64,000 nucleotides of DNA, taken from Rhabditoides inermis. Lineage: Eukaryota > Nematoda > Chromadorea > Rhabditida > Rhabditidae. The stretch covers positions 1 to 64,000 of the forward strand of contig CAWZYM010000049.1 of assembly GCA_963966185.1 (NCBI GenBank), written 5' to 3'. The notes below the pieces were generated by a model. That model was not told the DNA's origin. It searched no databases and was given only the letters and a program-made list of their open reading frames with translations. This document shows positions 37,647 to 58,261 of the stretch, piece by piece; position 1 is the stretch's first letter, and each line of letters starts with the position of its first letter. The position numbers and the translations under genes are program-made.

Positions 37647-38318
37647 ATGGTTGTGTGTTCCCCGTCGACCCGCTTCTCCTCCTCCCTCCTCCTCCTCCTC
37701 TCCCTCGGAGTATCCTCCTTCCTTCTCCACACATGCATCGACTACTTCCTCGTTCCATTCCTTATCCCTCTCTTCCTCGCATTCACAGTGCAGGTGAGAG
37801 ACTTTCGTCTTTCGTGGCGAGACGCAGACTGGCTTGTAGTGGGTGCGGTTTTATTCGTCCGGTCTGTCGAGGGCGCCCCGCGCACTCTTCTATGAACCCA
37901 ACATACTCACCACATACCAGCCTCGCGCCAGGACTCATGGACATCTATTCGAGGTAGAGGAAGAGAGAAAGAGAGAGAGGGGGGGAGGGAGTAGTTGCAG
38001 AAAGAGCCGCCGACTCCGGTGCCTGGAATGGACGTCGAGGAGGAGGAGAATCGTAAGAAGAAGAGTGTCTTCAACCACGCCAGGGATGCGGTAAGATTGA
38101 ATGTTCCCTTTCATCACTGATTTTCCAGTAACATGTTAGGACAGAATACATTTTGTCGCTGTGGGATACAAACTCATTTTGAGCACTACGCTGGCGAGTA
38201 CGAGTTGATTCTGAAGTCTATGAAGGAGAGAGAGGCACAGGAGAAAGAGGAGAAAGCGAATGGAGGAAAGAAGAAAGAGGAGAAAGATGACAAGGTGAGT
38301 AGAAGAATAATGAGTAGG

Positions 38319-38376
<58 letters not shown>

Positions 38377-38461
38377 AATCAATCAAATCAATCAATCATT
38401 TATCCAGAATCGCTATATCCTGACTATACAACAAGTGCATACGGTACACCACAAGGGCTAA
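37647..38461 (+). CDS. Putative two-segment membrane protein, unrecognised
   Basis: Exons 37647-37793, 37840-37953, 38001-38090, 38145-38294 and possibly 38408-38461 join in phase 0 throughout. The first is strongly hydrophobic (SSSLLLLLSLGVSSF, then FLVPFLIPLFLAFTVQW), giving one or two membrane helices. The rest is soluble: RAPRALFYEPNIL, MDVEEEENRKKKSVFNHARD, FCRCGIQTHFEHYAGEYELI and a Lys/Glu-rich helix (MKEREAQEKEEKANGGKKK). The last exon follows an (AT)n tract and may be non-coding. No family recognised. Confidence 0.45.
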
Positions 38462-38650
38462 GCGCTGGGAGAAACACAGTTTAGCAACGGGGATGGTAGG
38501 GTCGAAGGTCGAAAGTCGATATTAGATCGATATTCAGTCGATAATCATTCGATTTCCTTTCCATAATCCATTAGAATTAGATACCATACCAAGGGTACTG
38601 GGGAAGATCATTTCGACCCGACCGCGCGATGCGAGAGAGGAAGAAATATT

Positions 38651-38686
<36 letters not shown>
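38322..38686. repeat. (AT)n microsatellites
   Basis: Two pure (AT)n runs, about 38322-38374 and 38653-38686, with (CAAT)n next to the first. Confidence 0.9.
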
Positions 38687-38688
<2 letters not shown>

Positions 38689-39556
38689 GGCATTCTCCCT
38701 GCGATTGGGTAGTATCACGCAAGGACGAGATTAACTTATTCATTTCGGAAGAACGACGGCAATTCGATGCGTGTTGAGCTGCCTTCCTTCTACACAGACG
38801 AGGACGAGTGATCACTATTTCTCTACTGCTCCTTCCCTGTTCTTTCCTGCTCCTTCCCTGCTCCTCTCCTGCTTGTTCCCTGCTCCTCTCCTGCTTCTTC
38901 CCTGCTCCTTCCCTGCTTCTTTTCTTCTCCTCCACGGCTCCTCCTCTTTTCCTCCTCTTCGCCCTTCTTCTCTTGTTTTGTGGGTGTTGTTGTTTTTGAG
39001 AGTGTCCGCTTTTGTCTTTCTCACTCGAAATGCTTCTTCCAAAACACCCCTCCCTTCTGTGTCATCGTTCTGATTTATGCGTCCGTGGTTTTTGTGATTG
39101 CCCTCCCATCCCCGTATCGATTGTGCATTGATCGATCAAATCCGCCTGTCGCATTGCATGCTTTGTGTGTGTATTCATAGCAATAAACAAGTTGTGTGGA
39201 CGGATGTGTGGATATTGGATGGTGAGAGTATCGATTAGGGCTGCATGTGTGATTCAACAACAAACACAAACACAAGCAGACAAAAGTAAGAGAGTGGGGA
39301 CAGCAAACGCACGGAAACATAAACAATACTTCGCAGTCACATAATTAGGGGCGGTGTGTTGATGTGTCGACGCATCGCCGTAATGTGTGGATTTAGATGT
39401 GGGAATGAATGGTGAGAGTGAGTGTTGTGCTTAGCCTGAGGGCATGTGGGGGCATAGACGCAGAGGGGGCGAGAGTGGGAGGGGGAGGGACGCGCGGCGG
39501 CGGCGGCAGTGGGCTGAGAGACACAAGGCACGTCAGCCTCACACTCAGATGCGAGC
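38462..39556. other. Spacer with CTGCTCCTTCC minisatellite
   Basis: 38825-38935 holds about nine copies of a CTGCTCCTTCC-like 10-11 base unit. The rest shows no exon I can support. Confidence 0.5.
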
Positions 39557-40574
39557 ATGACAGAACTTCGGCCGCGCGGAGCAGTCCCCTGCTCCGTCCC
39601 CTGCTTCCCCTGCTCCCCCCCTCGCCCCTCCTCCTCCTCCTCCTCCACACCCGCGTCGCCCTACCACGCCGAGGACCCGTCTGTCGTCCCCGACTGCGAC
39701 CTTTGCGTGCTCGCCAACCAGCGACTCTTCTACATACAGTGAGTGGCGTTGCCTATTCTATTCCGGAAGCTGTGTGATATGTGTTGGTTGTGTGATGCCA
39801 GCTGCCTGCTAATGTATTGCAATTGAGGGATGCTCGCCCTGACAATCCACACTCAATTGCATTTCTCTCACGTTTATAGACGTGTTCGCTGTGATATAAG
39901 CAGTTGATTAATATTACGAATAACTTACGTGTTGTGTGTGTACAATGTTATCCTTCCTTTCGAAACGTTAATACGCTCAGCCAACATTCCTTTTTCAATA
40001 TTCTATATTATTATTTTTTGTATTACATGGCCACATGACATTTGGCAGTTGAGATGAAATATTTTATCATTCTTTTACGCCCCGTAATCCGATCAGATTG
40101 TATATGGACTATGGTGGGGAACATAGTATAGTAGTTTTCTCTCTCTCTTTCTCTCTCTCTTCCTTTTCTCGACTCCTCTGATGTCGCCTTGCATTTCTCG
40201 GCAATTGTAGCATAGCCGAAATCGGATTTTCGTCATTTCGCGGGCGTCGCATGACGGAATGAGAGACGTTGTGCGGAAAGAGTGGGGTGGATGAGAAAGA
40301 CTGCACACGACAACACTTCTCCTTCTCACTGTTTCGCTTTTCAACTTCGAGTGGCGCTCGCTTATTCCAGACAAATTCGTTCATGAAATATTCCTGGAGA
40401 CGGTTTTAATACAATGTGATGAACACTTCTCCATAACACATGTATGCATGTGCAAAGACTTTTACCAATGTTAGATCAATCTAATTGCAGAGAAGAAAGA
40501 AGCACTGTCTCGCTCACGCCCCCTCTCTGATTAATGATGCCGTCCCTATCACAATACACTCTATTCATGGCGCT

Positions 40575-40624
<50 letters not shown>

Positions 40625-41860
40625 TCTCTTTCTCTCGGCCAGCGGGCATACGAAGAGAGGGCGGGCGGCAGACCCATTTTGACCCTCTTCCCAGTCCATT
40701 ATGCTCTCTCACCACATTTCTATTTCTTTCAAGACCACAAATATCTCATAACCGATGCCAATATCTGCTCGCCGCACCAAGTATATGAATTCCCGGCCCT
40801 AAATGAAACACGCATACAGTATGGGAGTGTTCCTCCCTCCGTCCCTCCCTCTTTCCTTCTCCCCCTCCCTCTCTCTCTCTATCGTGCGTCATCTCAGTGC
40901 ATGCACGTGTCTCTGCTTGTTGTGTTTCAGTGGTATGGTCTCCTGCTTCTCTCTCTTGTCGCTTTTCACCACTGCTCCCCAGTGGGCCCCAACCCAACAC
41001 ATTCAACCCAAACACACACACTCTCCCCAAGCTCATCAGTGCCTTCTTCTCCTCTTACTCCTCTTTCTCCTCCTCCTCCTCCTCCTCCTCCTCCTCCTCC
41101 TCCTCCTCCTCCTTCTCCTCCTCCGAGCCTGTTCCATTCACTTCCTTCTCACCAACTGTTCTTCTATCTCTATCTGCTCCGCGCGCCTGCTCCAATATTC
41201 CAAATACCTCTACTTTGCGCAGCTCTCGTTTCGCCTTCTCCTTCTCTTTCCTTCTTCTCCCTCCGATGTCCCGCAGAGTCACACTCAATACTCTTCACAC
41301 CACTTTTCCATTATTACTCGACTCTGCTCTATTGCGAGTGTGCATGAGGAAGCAGTGTACTTTGTCCCCGACCAATTCACTACTCTTCTTCTTCCCTCTC
41401 GCTCTCCCTCTTCTCATATCTTCTTTTGCTTGGTTTCGCGATGTATTCTCATAATGATGCTAATTGTTGTCGGTTGATTGCTCCTCTTTTCCCGCGGTGC
41501 CAATTCGCACTCATCCTCGCAGCTGCCGTCTTCCAGGCGCACCTTCTAGAATCCTCGATGGTGCTCCCTCCCCCTCTACCGCCCTTCCCCTCCTTCAATT
41601 CCCTTTTTGTCTCTCTCCCCCTATATCTCCTTCCGTCCTTTCTCTCTCACATCGCTCGAATCAAAATCGCTCGCCCTCTCCAAATTAGTCACTCGATTCG
41701 CCTATTTATCTTCGGTTTTTCGGGTGTTTTGTTTTGTGCGCGTATTCGCTGGGGTAGGGCGATAATTGCCAACAATCGGACAGATCGGTTTCCCTCCTAT
41801 GAACGCTCTACTCCCAGCACACTGTCTAGTGTTATTCTGTCACACTGGGTGTAACAGGGC

Positions 41861-41910
<50 letters not shown>

Positions 41911-41999
41911 CCGCAGTGTCCGCTACATCTCTCTTATGTCGTCGTCTCCGTATTCCCTATTCGAAATCGAATCCCTCTACCTGTCCTTAACCACCCCCC

Positions 42000-42047
<48 letters not shown>

Positions 42048-42348
42048 TCCTCTCCGTCCAGCCCTCTCACTGTTTTATTCTGTCCTCGTTTCGCGTATTG
42101 AAGACAAACAGAGAATTAGAATTTGATGCGGAATGGGTGTGTCCTTCTATAGAACGCCCATTCAATTGTAGCTGTTGCCTATCATCCTCCTCCTCCTATT
42201 CCTCCCACTTCTCCTCCTACTTCTCCATCTGCCGTCTCTGACTGCTCCTTCTCCCCCACTGCTTCGCATATCCGGCTAGCATCCGGGCGGATTCCCATTG
42301 TCCTCCCGAATTGCTAATGTGTCTCCTCTCCCCTCTCTCCCCTCCCCC

Positions 42349-42407
<59 letters not shown>

Positions 42408-43082
42408 CTCGTTTCCACCGCCCGAGGCCCGGCGTTTATTTAGATTATCGCCATTAGTCCGCCTTGCCCGCCGCCCGGCTTGTTTCGAGTTGAGAATTGG
42501 ATTCTCTCATCCCTTCCCTCCATCCCTCCTCCCTCCTTCTCTCTTCCCTCCATACCTCATTCTCTCTCCCACTTTCTGCCAGCGACTCACTTCTCTTGAT
42601 TGTTTGTCCTTCTTCCATTGTCATTTTATCTCTACCAGCTGAGTTGTTGTGCAAACTTTCCTCCTCGTATTTCAATTCAATATCCACTCGTATTTGTTAG
42701 TAAACCAATTCGGGGGTGTGTCCAGTGTGTCACTATCACTCCTTCTTTCTTTTCTTCCCGTCCACTTCTTCTTTTCCCTTCCCGTCTGCCACTCACATCT
42801 TCTACGTGTTTACGAAATGTGCACTTTTTCCGTCCGCTCATTTCTAATGCCGCGAAAACTATCGGCGTTTAGTGAAGGCTGCCTGGTATTGCGCCATTTT
42901 TTCTCTCTTTTGTATCCCTCCCATACATCTCTTGTCACGAATTCGGATTGAATTCCTAGCACTACTGCACTTTCACTACTCTCTCTCTCTCTCCCTCTCT
43001 CTCATAATTTCGCATTCAATCCGCCCTTCTCATACATTTACTTATGTTGTAGTTGTTTACAGTGTGTCTCAGTGTGCGATGT

Positions 43083-43155
<73 letters not shown>

Positions 43156-43256
43156 CTTTTCCGCCAGTTACAATCACAAAATATGAGAGCGGGAGGGAAA
43201 GGGGTCTCGTTATATTACTGCGGTTCAATCACCGCTCGCCCGTTTATCTCTCGTTT
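39557..43256 (+). other. Pyrimidine-rich region with unresolved exons
   Basis: An ATG at 39557 opens a Ser/Pro-rich frame ending DCDLCVLANQRLFYIQ with a GTGAGT donor at 39740, and a later exon-like stretch at about 40728-40820 reads YLITDANICSPHQVYEF. I could not join them or identify a family. The remainder is dominated by (CT)n at 40577-40634, (CCT)n at 41060-41125, and (CT)n at 41863-41902, 42000-42044, 42350-42402 and 43090-43155. Confidence 0.35.
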
Positions 43257-43294
43257 GTTATGTGCAATCAAAGACATCGTTTCGTTTTGTGGTA

Positions 43295-43446
43295 TGAGCG
43301 AGAAGGACTCTGCCCTAATGGAGAAGAAGCTCGAGCGGCGGTTGGAGAAGAAAATGGAGCAGAACGGAGCAGGAGCAGCAGGAGGAGACAAACCTCCAGC
43401 ATACCTCTGCTCCGGGAGTGTAGACGAGATCATCACGGCTATGTGA
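43295..43446 (+). CDS. Short Lys/Glu-rich ORF with poly(A) signal
   Basis: MSEKDSALMEKKLERRLEKK opens a 50-codon frame ending SVDEIITAM and a stop, followed by AAAATAAAAC. It could be a micro-protein or the last exon of a gene upstream. Alternatively it is the first exon of the WW-PDZ-FERM gene: a GTGAAT donor inside ITAM would join in phase to 43537. Confidence 0.35.
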
Positions 43447-43536
43447 ATATAAAAATATAAAATAAAACATTGTAGTGTTGCGTAGTGCAGAGTGTTGTGT
43501 GGTGAGCATACAGAGGAGTGAGTGTGTGGGTTGCAG

Positions 43537-49667
<6,131 letters not shown>

Positions 49668-50194
49668 GAAGAAGGAGCAGGAGAAGGAGCAGGAGCAGGG
49701 GAGCATGTCTTTCAGGGACAAGAGGCTTCTGTCCTCTTTGTATTTTCCGCATTGCCACAGATTGAATGCACAAAAAGTGTGAGCGAGAATTCTATTCAAT
49801 TCAATACACTCCGAATGCGTGGTATGAATTTTATTGAGCTTTGTAAATTATATTTCATATGTATGTTTCGATTGTATAATAAAGTGTTCGAGTTTCGTTA
49901 TAGGGTTGTTTTGTGACCGATTTCGCTGAATGAGTGTGAATGGGGCGCTTGCGCCTACTTTCCTTTCTACAAACGGCAAGTTCGCAATGCGTAATGGTGT
50001 TTTCGGGAGAGGGAGAGCGTGATTTGGCGGAGTAGCGATGGGGAGAAGGAGCAGTGGAGAGAAGGAGCAGAGGGAGAGGCGACTTCCGTTCTCGCCTAGC
50101 CCTACTTGACAGAATGCCAGAAAAACCACACACACAGGTTGACTCCTTCTTGAGCTCCCCCATCCCATCTCTCTCTTTCCCATCTCTCTCTTTC

Positions 50195-50252
<58 letters not shown>

Positions 50253-50514
50253 CCCTATAGAATGCGTGTTTGCGTGTGCCTCGGAATTCAAGAAGAATAC
50301 TCGCATATTCACAGAGCATCCCGAGAGAGCCACTACGATTCGCAGCTTGCGGTGGCAATTGCATACCCCGCTCACTTGATCCCGCCTCCTGTGGCGCCTC
50401 CTCCTCGTTAGGGGTCCGGAAGTGCTCTTGCCCCGCCTCCTGTGCATCCGGGCGGAGACTCTGTCCTCGCTCCCCTTCCCCCTTCCCGCTCTCCGATCGT
50501 GCGTTCTAGCAAGT
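49668..50514. other. FRMPD 3' UTR and spacer
   Basis: Holds the FRMPD AATAAA (about 49880) and (CT)n at 50170-50250. No other exon recognised. Confidence 0.5.
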
Positions 50515-52678
<2,164 letters not shown>

Positions 52679-52868
52679 ACTAGCAGAGACCCATTGCCAT
52701 GTCTGTAGCACCCCTGTACAAATGCACACACACATACACTATATTCCATATACATTCTCATCCCATCCCACACACATTCATTTGCGGAGAAAGAAATATA
52801 TTATTTGGAAATATTTGTATGATATTTATTCAATCATAGTCATAGACGCGAATGTTTTGACAATGAGA

Positions 52869-53328
52869 TCATCGCTTGCATACGTATTCACGGGTGATGA
52901 GACAGAAAGAGTCGTGCCACCTGGATATTCCACCATTATTCATAGACCGAGTGATTTTGGAAACTCACTTTCCGTCAGAATCCTGCTCCACGCAGTTTTC
53001 GTTCCAATTGGCGTTATCGGGCTGACCTGGAAAAGAGGCGTGGTCTGAAGGAGCGGGGCCTCATTTACCCGTGGCCCAGTTGCGATAAGTGGTCGTCTTT
53101 CTGTCAGTGTTGACAAATTGAGTCTCTAGCTGTACATCATTCAACGATAGCCACACGTAAGAAGAGGAGTGCAGTCCTGAAAGAAAAAAGAGAATCGCGA
53201 GCGTTCAGGCTCCGCCCACCTTGGATGAAAGCGTTCTCGTTGTGAGAATCCACACTGGCCAGATGACCTCCCCAGAGAACACAGTTCTCCTCCGCCGTGT
53301 ACCAAGAGTCCTGGCGAGGAAAGAGCAG

Positions 53329-53360
<32 letters not shown>

Positions 53361-54044
53361 TTCTCCCTCTCACTCTCCCTCCCTCTCTCTCTACCTTATC
53401 CGTGATGTACATGTATTCGTTGTTTTCATGTCTGTGAACACGAGCCGTCATGATGGAGAGTTTCTTCTAAAAAGACCACCCTGTGGGAATTGCGTCAACA
53501 GGTGCATCGCACACTCTCTCACTCTTTTTCGATCCCCGTCAATCGCAAGTATCAGAAGGTTTGCTATAAATACTTGTATACACTAGGTTTTCTGGAAAGT
53601 GAGTGATGGATGGATGAGAAGCGGTTCTTGCGTGGAAATCACCGTGATCTTGCGCAGATCTGCCTCGAAGCGACGCTTCATTTCACTGTGCTCGCGAGTA
53701 CAACGGTCCTCCAGATGACGCATCTGGACAGAGTGGTCGGCCTGAAGAGAGATTCACAGAGATGGAGGGAGGGAGAGAGAGAGGGAGGGAGGGGGGGGAG
53801 GGGGGGGGGAGGGAGAGAGATAGGGATAGAGGAAAGAGGGGAGACGAAAGAGGGGGAGGTGGAGAGGAAGAGAGGAAGAATGAGGGAGATGGAAAGGAAG
53901 GGAGAGGCATGAAGAGAAGGAGAAAGAGAGGGAGGGAGGGAGAGAGAAAAGATGGTTCACGAGAGAGGGAAGAGGAGAAAGGCGAGAGGGAGATAAATAG
54001 ATAAAGAGAGAGAGAGAGAAAGAGAGAGAGAGAGCAAGAGAGAG

Positions 54045-54081
<37 letters not shown>

Positions 54082-54688
54082 AAGAGAGAGAGAGAGCGAG
54101 AGGGAGAGAGAGGGAGGGAGAGAGAGAGGAAGGGAGGGGATAGTCAGATACCTTCATAATGTTGATATGCATGGTTACATCATTCGTTATGTTTTGCCTG
54201 AGTTTCTCTAAATCAGAAGAACTGATCGAATCTGAAAAAAATGGTGAATTTTTTATATTACTGGTGTGTTGTAAGTGTCGACTTCTAGGAGTTGAAGTAC
54301 GTTGTCCTCACCGAGCGAGTTCAATGTGTTTTGAGTGGATAAATTTGCTGAGATTATAGCTTTTCTCGGCTGATCTTTAGTTTCTACTTTCGGTGCCGGT
54401 CGATTGCTGTGCAGGGTGCGTGGACCTGAAAGGGCGGGGTCAGAGGGGCGGCGTCTAGACACTACCTCTGTGGTGGCTATCCTGTATAAGAGCGGATCCT
54501 GTAGAGGCCTGACACTCTGATAGCAGTTCCCGAAGACAGCGCATTTCGGCTGCCCAGTTGTAACCAAAGCCGGAACAGGCCTGAACAGCAAAAAAGGATA
54601 TGATAAAGTCAAAGAGTAATACCTTGTGTGTTGCCTGTGCAGCATTGGTTATATGTAAGGTGAGAAATAGAACAACAATGAGCCGCAT
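52869..54688 (-). CDS. Secreted C-type lectin with coiled-coil stalk
   Basis: Ten exons, all closing in phase: 54688-54623, 54580-54466, 54425-54312, 54231-54152, 53741-53643, 53466-53395, 53310-53220, 53176-53069, 53026-52969 and 52920-52869, 284 residues. A signal peptide (MRLIVVLFLTLHITNA) is followed by a Cys-containing segment, a polar linker, and a helical stalk (LEKLRQNITNDV; MRHLEDRCTREHSEMKRRFE), then a C-type lectin domain: DSWYTAEENCVLWGGHLASV, YVWLSLND, QPDNANWNENCVE and HDSFCLITREYVC. The QPD and WNE tripeptides are those of calcium-dependent, galactose-type sugar binding in the family, so sugar binding is plausible. Domain cysteines at the expected places are present. The ATG lies one base after TTGCAG. 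AATAAA on the minus strand is near 52826. Probably an extracellular recognition or immune lectin. Confidence 0.9.
53758..54131 (-). repeat. Purine-rich (GA)n/(GGGA)n tract in lectin intron
   Basis: Irregular GA/GGGA repeats fill the intron between exons 54152 and 53741. Confidence 0.9.
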
Positions 54689-55657
54689 GCTGCAATGGAG
54701 GAATGATGCATGGGCAGAACGCGATCCACGGCGGCATTCGAAGATAAACATTAGGGTAGGATGTGAGTGAAGACATATGTCGGATTCGAATGCCGGGTTG
54801 TACACAGGCCGAGCGTGGAGGGAGAGACAGAGAGAGAGGAGAGATTAATCGCCCTCGAGGAATGATTAGCAAATTCTGCGGATGTCTCGATTGAAGAGAG
54901 CCGTTGGTGGTCGGAGGAGGAGCGGGGGAGAGGCAAGGTGCGGTGATAAATGAGGATTGTTGATAGGAGATCACAAAGAAGCAAGCGTGTTGGTTGAGTA
55001 TCGCGTGTCGTTATATTGTTGTGACTCGCGATAAGTCGTCCCGGATACATCAACAATAACAGTGCAAGGTCGGAAGAATGCGAGAATCTTTTCAGCCGAA
55101 CCGTCCAGCAGCACTCTATAGAGTAAATGTTTTATAAAAGGCGCCAACAAAATGTTTATTTGAACACAGCCGAGAAGAAGTGTTTATGTGATCTCACGGA
55201 ATGTGGTTCTTTCAATGACCAATTTCTGGTTGATCTTATAAATAATTTCTCACTTCTTTTAAGAATATATTGCACTCAAGTCTTAAATACTTTAATAAAT
55301 ATATTTTAATAGATAGTCAATAGTGTTAACGTAGTAAAAAGGAGAAAAGGAGAAAAGAAATTCAATTTATTGGTCCCGCGGCGAAAACGATTGGATGGGT
55401 TCTGATGCAGGAAATTTCACGAATTTTATTAGTTTGCGTAATATTTCCTCTCACTCACTATTGTTGTTGTTTTTTTTTGTCTGGTTCCGATCGTTGTGGG
55501 TAGAAAGTGATTAGTTTATCAATTGTTTTTAATCTTTCCCAATTCGTTTTGGACGTGTACACATGATGTAATATTTCAACAAAAAAAGTTGTTTATCCCG
55601 AGATTCTTTTTGTTATATTTCTTGTGTTTTTTGTGTTGTAATAATTTTGTATTCAGT
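54689..55657. other. Divergent spacer between lectin and C1QBP
   Basis: No exon or structured repeat recognised. It must contain promoters for both genes. Confidence 0.5.
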
Positions 55658-56616
55658 ATGCGTTCCGTCACCGTTCTTCGCGCCCTTGCTCGTTTCGCTT
55701 CTCAGCCGGCAGTCCGCCGCGTTCCGCAAATGGCGGTTCGCAACCTCTCCACTTCTCAGTATTGTTAGTGAAGTTTTTTTAATTAAAAAATCTTATAATG
55801 ATGTGATAATGTTAAGCTTCATCTTCGGTGACTCCCCTTCTTGCTGAGGCTCTTACTGAGGAGATTAAGGCCGAGCAGGAGCTTGAGGCGTCGAACCTCG
55901 GTGGAGCTGCCGCCCCGTCCTTCCCTGGATTCAAGGTTGAGACGAAGGAGGCCGAGGTCCGCCTCACCAAGACCCACGGAAACGAGAAGTGAGAATATAT
56001 AATTACCCTGAAATTGAATCTTTTTATAGCATCCTTGTCTGGTTCAACGTGAACCACTCCGTTGACATGGATGATGACTACGAGCACGAGGTGCAGACCG
56101 ACGTAAGTATTTAATATATTTTGTGTTTAACTTAATGCACGTTATTATCATGTACAGGCCGACCCGGTTCCGGTCGCTCTGCCTCCTTTCACTGTCGAGA
56201 TCTCCAAGCCTGGAGAGCGTCTTATCTTCCACCTTAAGCTTGTTGAGAACGTCGACACTGTTGGAGAGTGTGAGTAATGATTCATTTGTGTGTGTATGAG
56301 TTATTTGGTTTAGACGATTTCTGCGTGGAGGAGTTCTACATTGCTCCTGCTGGAACTGAGGATGCCCCCGACCACGTCTACGCCAGCAGCGGCAAGTACA
56401 TTGACCCCGTAAGTTTACACTTATCTCATTTCTCGTTTCCCCTAATTAAATTTTTTTGCATTGTAGAAGCTGCACGATCTGCTGTTCATTCGCTATCTGG
56501 AGGAGCGTGGATTCGATGTTCAGTTCTGCAAGACCCTCGTCTCGTTTGCCACCCACTACGAGCACTCGCAGTACGTCTCTCTGCTCAACAAAATCAAGCA
56601 GTTCGTCACCAAGTGA
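55658..56616 (+). CDS. C1QBP: Mitochondrial C1QBP / MAM33 family protein
   Basis: Acidic doughnut-shaped trimer of the mitochondrial matrix that supports mitochondrial translation; the worm orthologue is linked to innate-immune regulation. Six exons, closing in phase: 55658-55763, 55817-55988, 56030-56102, 56158-56269, 56314-56408 and 56467-56616, 235 residues. The N-terminus is an Arg/Ser-rich presequence without acidic residues (MRSVTVLRALARFASQP). Then LLAEALTEEIKAEQELE, VRLTKTHGNENILVWFNVNH, an acidic MDDDYEHEVQ segment, FYIAPAGTEDAPDHVYASSG and the C-terminal helix YLEERGFDVQF, ending LLNKIKQFVTK, all in family order. The ATG lies one base after ATTCAG. AATAAA near 56739. Confidence 0.95.
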
Positions 56617-58261
56617 AGTGATCTCGCAACCAGCTGATAGAGCATCCATAGGTCTGTTATTCCCGTTTCGTTGTTGAGTTTTGTGCAGCACTTTTGTTTT
56701 GAGATGACTGGTTAGGTCTGCATAGAGATTTCTTTTAATAAATATTGAGTCTGATGTACGTGTGAATTGTCTGACTGGTGTGCGAATTCTGTAATTGGCA
56801 TTGGTTGGAGGGATGGACCTGTCCGTTTATTGGAGGATTATAGAGATTACAGGCGCAGCGGTGGGAGGGACCTTGTTTGCAAGGTGGACAGTGTATGATA
56901 CTATGCGATGCGTGTTTTGATAGTGGATCGATGAGTGTTGTCAATTGTATTGGTGGGAGGAGCGCGTTGCCTTGTGTGCTCAACGTGGCACCGCGATGCC
57001 ACATCATCCGATTCCCCTATTGCCCCATCCCACTCTCATATGCCAGCACTCCCCCGCTTGATTTGTTTTCGTTTCGTTCGTGAGTCCTGCTCTGAATCAC
57101 AATCGCCCTGTATCATATCGTCATGACTTTTTGCATAGTATTGCTTGATTTCACTTCCATTGCGATCGATGCGAACTCGCAGGGTATGTTTTATCAAGTG
57201 TTATCGATTGATAATGTTAGAGTCCATGAGCTCTCATCAGTGACCTCGCGTGTGTGATAGTGAGTCCAGTGTTTCCAAGTGATAGTGTGGGAGGGAGATA
57301 AGGCATTATGGGAGTGAGCGTGCCTTGGATATGCCTCTTCCCGCTGGCAACCGGTTGTTGCCGTGACTCCCTCGCTCCGTGCCCTCTGCCCTTCCCCTCA
57401 CTATTTCCACTATACACTCTTTCCAGATGTGAGCTCTCTCTCTCTCGCTACCCGGCGGCTACCCGTCAATCTACCATCATAATCCACATACAATATATTG
57501 TGAGTACTCTTCTGTAATTGTGTCGTTAGATCTCAACCCGTTGTTTCAGTGTTTTTTTTGTATTTGCTGAGTGGACGTGCGTCCTCTAGTCACCTGTACA
57601 GCTCCACTTGTCGCCTCGTAAGAGACGCGGTTCCCTTATCAGGATATCACTTCAACCAAACCCCATATCATTCCATATATGCCCGCAACATAATGTGATC
57701 GGCGGGCGCGGGCCGGGCGTTCTTGTCTGAATGCTCTCTCCTGTCCGTCCCTCGCCCGTCGGTCCTCTCCCCGTAACACCCCGCTTTACACGCGCCCCCT
57801 CATACCGTATTCCAACCGCGGCGTCGCATCGCCATATTACTGTGAAGATGCCGCGCGAATCTCCACGACCGGGTCTTTGCGGGCCCTTCCCGTCTGTCTG
57901 GAGGGGCAAGCAGGGTCCACCTTATGTAGACGGCCGCGCTTGGCTACGGTAGTGGAGGCCAGGTTGTGCCTATTCTACATTCCATTTGTCTATGTTCCAT
58001 TTGATGCACCGAGCAGACCTGTGATATGTGTACATAACCTTTATAGTAGATTGTTTATATAACATTTATTGTAACTCGTGGTTTCACAATTGTTTCACAC
58101 ATACTGGGATTTTCGGCCGCCATGTGCAATATTCAGCTACTTCTAATATTGATAAATATCTAATATGCTACGCGAATTGAGGGATGAATAGGCGTAGATC
58201 TGCTTCGTATTATTAACTATGTGTAAGAGGGTATAAGGAGGCGGGGCTTGCGAAGGCGGCG
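56617..58261. other. Convergent spacer between C1QBP and kinase
   Basis: Contains the C1QBP poly(A) signal (about 56739) and, on the minus strand, AATAAA for the kinase near 58066. No exon supportable in between. Confidence 0.5.
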
